The position numbers and the translations under genes are program-made. Below are positions 59,244 through 64,000 of a stretch of DNA of 64,000 bases, piece after piece (the stretch's first letter is position 1; each line of letters starts with the position of its first letter). The notes beneath the pieces are model-generated. The model was not told where the DNA came from. It saw nothing but the letters and a program-made list of their open reading frames with translations, and searched no databases. The stretch is from NCBI RefSeq assembly GCF_014137865.1, contig NZ_JACGWU010000008.1, positions 1 through 64,000 of the forward strand, written 5' to 3'. The DNA is from Alpinimonas psychrophila (GTDB lineage Bacteria; Actinomycetota; Actinomycetes; Actinomycetales; Microbacteriaceae).

Positions 59244-59279
59244 AACGCCAGTAACGCCAAAAGCGCCAAAAGCGCCAAG
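59244..59279. repeat. Four tandem 9-bp repeats
   Basis: AACGCCAGT, AACGCCAAA, AGCGCCAAA, AGCGCCAAG in direct succession, each containing CGCCA. They lie 28 bases upstream of the antitoxin start and 19 bases downstream of the stop of the agmatine deiminase gene. They may be a local binding site array for the antitoxin, or simply replication slippage. Confidence 0.75.
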
Positions 59280-59297
59280 TTAGAGCGAGCGAGCGGG

Positions 59298-60368
59298 CTA
59301 GGCTTTGGGCTGCTGCTGCGTGATGCAGTGGATGCCGCCACCGCGATCAAAGAGCGGCCGGGCATCGACGAGCACGATTTTGCGCCCCGGATATGCCTTC
59401 TTCAGGATCTTACGGGCACGCTCGTCGCCCGGATCGTCGAAGGCGCAGAGAATGACGGCACCGTTGCAGACGTAGTGGTTGATGTAGCTAAAGTCGACCC
59501 ATCCCTCGTCGTCCTGCAGGACATCGGGGGCGGGAACCGCCATAACTTTCAGTTTGCCGGTTGAGCCAGTGATCTCCGCGGCGGGCGTACCGGGGGGAGT
59601 CTTGCCCACGGCTTTGAGAACGCGGCGGGTCTCCGCGCTGATCCAGAAATCAGGATGCTCGGCATTGCGTTGGTCGTGAAAAAGCACGGTGTTCTCGCTC
59701 GCGAAGCACGCGACAATGTCGATGTGACCGCGAGTCCCGAACTCGTCGTAGTCGCGGGTGAGGCCGCGAGGCATCCAGATGATGCGCGAGGCGCCGAGGG
59801 TGCGCTTCAGCTCTTCCTCGACTTGGAGGCGACTCCAGCCGGGGTTGCGCCCCGCATCCAGCTGCACGGTATCGGTCACCATGACGGTGCCCGCACCATT
59901 AACGTGGATGCCCCCGCCCTCGTTGACCAAGGGGGAGTCGAGCACGGTTATGCCCGCGGCGGCGCTCACGCGGGAGGCAATGAGAGAGTCATGCTCCCAC
60001 GACGCCCACTTTTGGCCACCCCAGCCGTTGAACACCCAGTTGACGCCGGCGAGCTTGCCATCGGAACCGCGCACGAACGTAGGACCGATGTCGCGCATCC
60101 AGGCATCATCGAGACCTGCTTCCAAGAGTTCTACCGCGTCATCGAGCCACTCGCGAGCAACGCCCACGGCGGAGGGGTCGACGACGACGGTCACAGGCTC
60201 AAACCGCACGATGGCATTCGCCACAGCCGCCCAGCAGGCGCGGGCCTCATTCGCCTCGGCCTCTGTTTCTCCCAGGGTGTAGCCAGACGACGGCCACGCC
60301 ATCCAGGTACGTTCATGTTCTTCCCATTCGGCGGGCATGAGCCAAGGACGATCGCCGCCCAACGTCAC
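59298..60368 (-). CDS. aguA: Agmatine deiminase family protein
   Basis: A 356-residue member of the guanidino-modifying/PAD-like family. MPAEWEEHERTWMAWPSSGYTLG near residues 11-33, DDAWMRDIGPTFV near 85, NGWGGQKWASWEHDSLIA, the HID of GHIDIVACF near 218, and the C-terminal GGGIHCITQQQP with the nucleophilic cysteine are diagnostic. It converts agmatine to N-carbamoylputrescine, feeding putrescine-type amine catabolism. GTG 60368 is the start; it overlaps a 10-codon mini-ORF by four bases (GTGA). It is downstream of a PLP decarboxylase gene. Confidence 0.92.
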   Translation of the reverse strand: MTLGGDRPWLMPAEWEEHERTWMAWPSSGYTLGETEAEANEARACWAAVANAIVRFEPVTVVVDPSAVGVAREWLDDAVELLEAGLDDAWMRDIGPTFVRGSDGKLAGVNWVFNGWGGQKWASWEHDSLIASRVSAAAGITVLDSPLVNEGGGIHVNGAGTVMVTDTVQLDAGRNPGWSRLQVEEELKRTLGASRIIWMPRGLTRDYDEFGTRGHIDIVACFASENTVLFHDQRNAEHPDFWISAETRRVLKAVGKTPPGTPAAEITGSTGKLKVMAVPAPDVLQDDEGWVDFSYINHYVCNGAVILCAFDDPGDERARKILKKAYPGRKIVLVDARPLFDRGGGIHCITQQQPKA

Positions 60369-60397
60369 GAGAGGCGCCCTGCAATAGTGAGGTCCAT
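60365..60397 (-). CDS. 10-codon mini-ORF overlapping the agmatine deiminase start
   Basis: MDLTIAGRLS is read from ATG 60397, has AAAGGA upstream at good distance, and ends in a TGA that overlaps the GTG of agmatine deiminase (GTGA). It lies 11 bases after the decarboxylase stop. The layout suggests translational coupling of the deiminase to a leader peptide. It could also mark a single-base frameshift that removed the original N-terminus of the deiminase. Confidence 0.4.
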   Translation of the reverse strand: MDLTIAGRLS

Positions 60398-60408
60398 AGT
60401 GGTGTCCT

Positions 60409-61791
60409 TTAGATCATGGTGTCGAGGATTTGGGTGAGATCCTCGAACGTTGTCTTGGGGTTGACGATAGCGAAACGTGTGTTGGGGGCGCCTTGGTGCG
60501 AACTGGGAACGACAAAGCCAACCCCATCGTCTAGGAGCTTGGCTGACCACCGAGAGTAATCCTCCAGCGTCCATCCCTTCTTGGTAAAGACGACAACGGA
60601 GAGTTGCGGATCACGAACAAGCTCCAGGTCGGGGCGCTGCCGAATTTCTTCGGCAATCAGATGAGCCAAGCGAATGTTGGTCTCAATAGCCGCGCGGTAC
60701 TCGGCAATGCCATAGGTCGCGAGCGAAAACCAGAGCGGAAGACCGCGGGGCCGGCGCGTGAGGTTGTAGGCGTAATCGCTGGGGTTCCACTCGTTGGCAT
60801 CGGTGAGCGCATCGAGGTACTCCGCGTGCTGGGTGTGGGCACGGCGTCCCAGTTCGGGTTCGCGGTAGATCAAGGCGCACGCGTCAAAGGGAGCAAAGAG
60901 CCACTTGTGGGGGTCAACGATGAAGGAGTCGGCCAGACGCATGCCAGCAAACAGCGGTTTCGTTGTGGGGGCCAGCATGGCGGCCACGCCGTAAGCGCCA
61001 TCGATGTGGAACCAGACGCCGTGCTCCTTGGTCACACGACCGACGCTCTCGAGATCATCAACGATGCCAAAGTTTGTGGTGCCTCCGGTAGCGACGACCG
61101 CGAAGACGCCGTCCCAGTCACCTTCCAGGGCGGCCTCCAGTGAGGGACCGGTGAGGCGTCCATGGTGGTCGACAGGAATCGAGACGACCTCGACGTCCAT
61201 GACACGGGCCGCAGCCTTCAGGGAGGAGTGGGCTTCGCTACTGCATGCGAACCTCCAGCGGGCGGGGCGAGGCAGACCGGTGGCCGTAAGGGCATCCTGA
61301 GCGGTGTGGCGGGCCGCAACGAGGGCAGAGAGGTTCCCCAGCGTTCCGCCCTGAACGAAGACGCCACCGGCACCGAGGGGAAGTCCCGCTTCGGCAGCGA
61401 GCCATTCGAGGACCTCATTCTCGGCGTAAACCGCGCCCGCGCCCTCCATCCAGGATCCGCCATAAATGGTGGATGCCGACACAACGAGGTCAAATAGCGT
61501 CGCGGCTTCCGTGGGGGCGGAAGGAATGAAGGAGAGGTAGTTGGGGTGGTCGACCGAGATGCAGGCGGGGGCCAGCACGTCTTCAAAGAGCTGGAGGGCA
61601 GCCTCACCGCCGAGCCCCTTTTCGGTGACAGTGGGGGGAACGGTGCTCCGAAGGTGCTCATAGGTGACAGGGCCGTCGAGCGGCGCGGGGTCGTAATTCA
61701 TTCGGCGGCGTGCGTAGTCAAAAATACGTTCGCGGAGTTGCATGGTTTCTAGGTCGAGGGTGTGCATGTGATTAGCGTGATTGGCGGTCAT
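60409..61791 (-). CDS. PLP-dependent group II decarboxylase (second copy)
   Basis: About 460 residues. YLSFIPSAPTEAATLFDLVVSASTIYGGSWMEGAGAVYAENEVLEWLAAEAG is the N-terminal region; GVFVQGGTLGNLSALVAARHTA, FHIDGAYGVAAML and DSFIVDPHKWLFAPFDACALIYRE follow, with the Schiff-base lysine in DPHKWLF near residue 297. The family includes aromatic-amino-acid, tyrosine and diaminobutyrate decarboxylases. I take ATG 61791; GTG 61809 and a later ATG are also possible. It is upstream of agmatine deiminase on the same strand, suggesting joint amine metabolism. Confidence 0.85.
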   Translation of the reverse strand: MTANHANHMHTLDLETMQLRERIFDYARRRMNYDPAPLDGPVTYEHLRSTVPPTVTEKGLGGEAALQLFEDVLAPACISVDHPNYLSFIPSAPTEAATLFDLVVSASTIYGGSWMEGAGAVYAENEVLEWLAAEAGLPLGAGGVFVQGGTLGNLSALVAARHTAQDALTATGLPRPARWRFACSSEAHSSLKAAARVMDVEVVSIPVDHHGRLTGPSLEAALEGDWDGVFAVVATGGTTNFGIVDDLESVGRVTKEHGVWFHIDGAYGVAAMLAPTTKPLFAGMRLADSFIVDPHKWLFAPFDACALIYREPELGRRAHTQHAEYLDALTDANEWNPSDYAYNLTRRPRGLPLWFSLATYGIAEYRAAIETNIRLAHLIAEEIRQRPDLELVRDPQLSVVVFTKKGWTLEDYSRWSAKLLDDGVGFVVPSSHQGAPNTRFAIVNPKTTFEDLTQILDTMI

Positions 61792-62002
61792 GGTGTGGTG
61801 GTTGTCCACTCTGTAGCTCTTGCAGGGCGCCCGCCACGACGTCTGTCGTGCGACTGGGGCTTTTCACCTGCGGACTCTGAGCTTAGCTTTCGTACCGACA
61901 CGCCGAAAGGGTCGCACCTCCCATTTTGTTCGGGATGCAACTTTGGCGTCTTTCCGGGAGAGTTTCGGGTGTTGGACCAAAATGATAAAAAAAACTCCAA
62001 AA

Positions 62003-62046
62003 CACTACATGTAGTGGAATGACAGAGGTGTCATTCCCGTTATATA
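62003..62046 (+). promoter_or_regulatory. Double-palindrome promoter of the small-peptide cassette
   Basis: CACTACATGTAGTG (62003-62016) is a perfect 14-bp palindrome. It shares its last base with a second perfect inverted repeat whose 9-bp arms GGAATGACA (62016-62024) and TGTCATTCC (62029-62037) flank a 4-base centre. A good -10 (TATAGT, within 62041-62048) follows, so the second repeat covers the -35 position. Two strong, adjacent, different palindromes are unusual and point to tight, possibly dual, regulation of the peptide gene downstream. A LuxR/NarL-type response regulator is a plausible binder. Confidence 0.6.
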
Positions 62047-62121
62047 GTAAGAGTCCACCGCAGGGGTGCGGCAGAGATGATTCATAATCTCGACTTAAAT
62101 TTTCTTTCTCAGGAGGCAACA

Positions 62122-62208
62122 ATGGACTTTGACAACAACGACAACATCGGTGGCTACGCAGTACCCGTCGACCCCATGGACCTGTTGCAGTGTGACAGCT
62201 GCCAATAG
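62122..62208 (+). CDS. Unrecognised 28-residue acidic peptide ending in a CxxC motif
   Basis: Encoded from ATG 62122 with a perfect AGGAGG (62111-62116) at 5-base spacing, the strongest ribosome-binding site in the window. The peptide begins MDFDNNDNIGGYAV, has a central PVDPMD, and ends LLQCDSCQ, with six aspartates and two cysteines spaced CxxC. It is too short for automatic gene calling. It has no signal peptide. The size, composition and cysteine-containing C-terminus resemble a signalling-peptide or modified-peptide (RiPP) precursor. A hairpin and a multi-helix histidine kinase follow on the same strand. No modification enzyme or exporter is visible inside the window. I do not recognise a family. 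Confidence 0.6.
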   Translation: MDFDNNDNIGGYAVPVDPMDLLQCDSCQ

Positions 62209-62237
62209 GCATTGAGATTTTTTCGCGGGTAACCGCA

Positions 62238-62277
62238 CAACAACCCCCCGGGCCAGTATTGGTCTGGGGGGTTGTTG
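62238..62277 (+). terminator. Strong hairpin between the peptide and kinase genes
   Basis: CAACAACCCCCC (62238-62249) pairs perfectly over 12 bp with GGGGGGTTGTTG (62266-62277), loop 16 bases. There is no T-run after it, so it may reduce, rather than stop, read-through into the kinase gene, giving a high peptide to kinase ratio, or stabilise the peptide mRNA. Confidence 0.6.
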
Positions 62278-62299
62278 CACTAGGCACTAATCTTGGTAA

Positions 62300-64000
62300 A
62301 TGTTGGAGAAAACGCGCGCATTACTTCGTGTGCGAATCGGGCGAGTGATTGGCCCACACTCTGCTTCGCTCACCGTTGGTCTCTGGGTTCTGATTCCCCT
62401 TACTCTGGGGACAGCTTTTTCGGATGCAGAGAATCAGACGGGGATTCAGGCGGCTTGGATTTTGACTGCCTTGCAGGGTTTTGTCCTTGCGGTGGTTTTC
62501 TTTTCCGTGGGCGGCATCATCGCCAGTCGATTTACGAACCCTCGCAACAGGACCATCGCATTCTTGACCCTTTTTGCTTTGACAGAGCTTGTGCGGTCGA
62601 TTGCGGTGACAATTTTGGCCTATCAGGCAGGAGCCCTCGAGAGTATCAACTGGAGCTTTCGCATCACCGCCGGCCTCCTGACCGGCATCGCCGCCTTCTC
62701 CGTTGTGTCCATCGTCGTCAATGAAGTGTTTGTTTTTCGTGAGAAGCTCAACGAACTTGTCGTGCGGCGAACCAGGCTTGAAACCCTTCAGAATCGCTCG
62801 GAGCAGGAACTCGCGGCCGTGCGTGCTGAGACCCTCCGCGATGTGCGGGAACGTGTGGATGAAGCGATTCAAACACTGACGGTCGACGCGACGAAGACTT
62901 CCTCAAGCGCGCCTAGCGTTGTGGCAGCCCTTCTTGACGTCTCTGACAAGGTCATCCGGCCCCTCAGTCATGATCTCATGCGCAAGCCGCGGGTGATGCC
63001 CAGCACCAACGAACCGGTGCCTGAAAAGCGCAGTGGCGCCTCGTTCATGCTCGACTTCATTACGCGCGTGGAGCCGATCCGTCCCAGGTCGTTGCCCGTC
63101 ATGCTCTTCATGCTTGGATTTGGTGCAGCCGCGACCCTGCTGCCGTTCGGCATCGGTGTTCTGGTTCTTCTTGTCTGGTTGTCGGTGATGGGAGGCATCC
63201 TGTGGATCGCGACCCGTCTGGTCGGCCCGTATTTGGCACGTTGGAAGGTCGCGACGCGTATTATCGTGGTCTCGGCAATCAATGGGTTTGTGGCTGTCGG
63301 GGCGGGCCTGAGCGCTGCCATCCCTGCTGGATATCAGCCCACCCAGTTGGTGCTCACGCTCATTTACACCACGGTGGTCTTTAACGGCGTGGCGTGGGCT
63401 ATCGCGGTGCCGCCAGGGCTCAGGCAAGCTCATCGCGAAATTTTGCTGGAAACCGAAGCCGTTAACGCTCGCCTCGCGTGGAACGTCTCCCGCGACAACT
63501 CATTGCTGTGGGCAGAGCAGAAACAGCTGTCGCGCACACTTCACCAGGAGATCCAAGGCACCCTTCTCGCTGCTGCCTTTCGCCTCCAGCGTGATATTGA
63601 AGCAGGAGGCGACACCGAGCAGTCCCTTGCGGAGGTGCGGGAGCTCATTACGGTTGCGGCGCAGCAGTCAGTGACCCCTGGGGCAGTACACGCATTAAAA
63701 AAAGGTCTCGGCGAAATTCGGGATCGCTGGGCGGGAGTGATTGACTTCACCTGGGACTGCGACGAGGTTCTGAGGAATCGCCTCGACAAAGACGACCTGA
63801 CGAGGCACATCGTCTATGACGTCGTGGGGGAGTTCATTACGAACTCGATTAAACATGGTCAGGCAAAAAATGCCGTTTTGTCGATTCTGGCACTTAGCGA
63901 GGATTCCATTCGCCTCAGCTTGACAAACGATGGCGCACCTTTGCCGAGCGATGCAGTGCCCGGGCTGGGCACTCGATTGGCCGAAAATGTGGGACTTGCC
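62300..64000 (+). CDS. Membrane sensor histidine kinase, cut by window end
   Basis: Open from ATG 62300 to the edge (at least 567 codons). It has four hydrophobic helices in residues of about 25-150 (for example LTVGLWVLIPLTLG, ILTALQGFVLAVVFF, FRITAGLLTGIAAFSV). A charged coiled-coil linker follows, then another helix bundle near 270-375. Next comes an LHQEIQGTLLAAAFRLQRDI segment with a histidine placed like a phosphoacceptor, and a HATPase N-box GEFITNSIKHG followed by LTNDGAPLPSD and the G box region GLGTRLAENVGL. This is the DesK/NarL-like type that usually pairs with a LuxR-type response regulator, which would lie beyond the edge. It is linked to the small peptide and palindromic promoter upstream. 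Confidence 0.75.
   Translation, partial: MLEKTRALLRVRIGRVIGPHSASLTVGLWVLIPLTLGTAFSDAENQTGIQAAWILTALQGFVLAVVFFSVGGIIASRFTNPRNRTIAFLTLFALTELVRSIAVTILAYQAGALESINWSFRITAGLLTGIAAFSVVSIVVNEVFVFREKLNELVVRRTRLETLQNRSEQELAAVRAETLRDVRERVDEAIQTLTVDATKTSSSAPSVVAALLDVSDKVIRPLSHDLMRKPRVMPSTNEPVPEKRSGASFMLDFITRVEPIRPRSLPVMLFMLGFGAAATLLPFGIGVLVLLVWLSVMGGILWIATRLVGPYLARWKVATRIIVVSAINGFVAVGAGLSAAIPAGYQPTQLVLTLIYTTVVFNGVAWAIAVPPGLRQAHREILLETEAVNARLAWNVSRDNSLLWAEQKQLSRTLHQEIQGTLLAAAFRLQRDIEAGGDTEQSLAEVRELITVAAQQSVTPGAVHALKKGLGEIRDRWAGVIDFTWDCDEVLRNRLDKDDLTRHIVYDVVGEFITNSIKHGQAKNAVLSILALSEDSIRLSLTNDGAPLPSDAVPGLGTRLAENVGLA

Noticed and set aside
59175-59564. Plus-strand frame over the agmatine deiminase end and antitoxin start
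   Set aside because: Antisense to two clear genes; includes the 9-bp repeats, which give a low-complexity stretch only.
1-64000. CRISPR arrays, rRNA genes, complete insertion sequences
   Set aside because: I looked for regularly spaced repeats, rRNA landmarks and transposase motifs and found none that hold up; only the integrase tail and the tRNA fragment remain as mobile-DNA traces.

Overview
The window reads as chromosome of a moderately high-G+C actinobacterium, most probably a Microbacteriaceae member. This is inferred from gene content and protein style (paired OtsA/OtsB with a GH15 enzyme, PucR/MmyB/GntR regulators, a P450 with a 3-Cys ferredoxin, frequent GTG starts and 4-nt stop/start overlaps). 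No ribosomal RNA or complete tRNA is present, so placement below family level is not possible from the window.

Left part (1-13 kb) is mosaic. It holds a TetR/MFS efflux pair with a tandem operator, a VOC/AraC pair, a thioredoxin-reductase-like flavoprotein with a divergent XRE-cupin regulator, an MmyB-type regulator/methyltransferase pair, a DUF3800 protein, and scars of mobile DNA: a tyrosine-recombinase tail near 5.1 kb and the 3' part of a tRNA-Met with its terminator near 10.75 kb. From 11 to 24 kb it becomes more ordinary: amino-acid permease, amidase, PuuB-like oxidase, DUF554, lipid kinase, trehalose synthesis (otsA-otsB) facing a GH15 trehalase-type enzyme, a zinc alcohol dehydrogenase and a rhodanese.

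The centre (24.7-58.7 kb) is one long catabolic island. A C5-dicarboxylate module (class I fumarase/mesaconase, MaoC hydratase, CitE-type lyase, class III CoA-transferase) sits beside etfB-etfA-cytochrome b, a GntR regulator and an acyl-CoA dehydrogenase. Next come the parts of a gamma-glutamylation pathway: two glutamine-synthetase-like ligases, three glutamine-amidotransferase-fold hydrolases, aldehyde and alcohol dehydrogenases and a permease. A cytochrome P450 overlapping an HtaA-like gene, a ferredoxin and a ferredoxin reductase lie around a homoprotocatechuate-type meta-cleavage set (aldehyde dehydrogenase, class III extradiol dioxygenase, FAH-family enzyme). The island ends with a PucR regulator, a GABA-type aminotransferase and a glutamate-type dehydrogenase. 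GABA-type amine catabolism and homoprotocatechuate catabolism both give succinic semialdehyde, for which an SSADH-like gene is present; the C5 module would feed acetyl-CoA and pyruvate.

Five promoters in the 43-50 kb stretch share an inverted half-site pattern (RTYRTTM, 4- or 8-nt spacer, ACRAAY), suggesting one local regulon, perhaps under the MarR protein at 48.3 kb.

The right end (58.7-64 kb) has a toxin-antitoxin pair, agmatine deiminase translationally overlapped by a 10-codon mini-ORF, a PLP decarboxylase, and then a small unrecognised cassette: two adjacent perfect palindromes, a promoter, a 28-codon acidic peptide ending in a CxxC motif with a perfect ribosome-binding site, a strong hairpin, and an eight-helix membrane histidine kinase running off the window. 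This is the best candidate for an undescribed signalling or peptide system.
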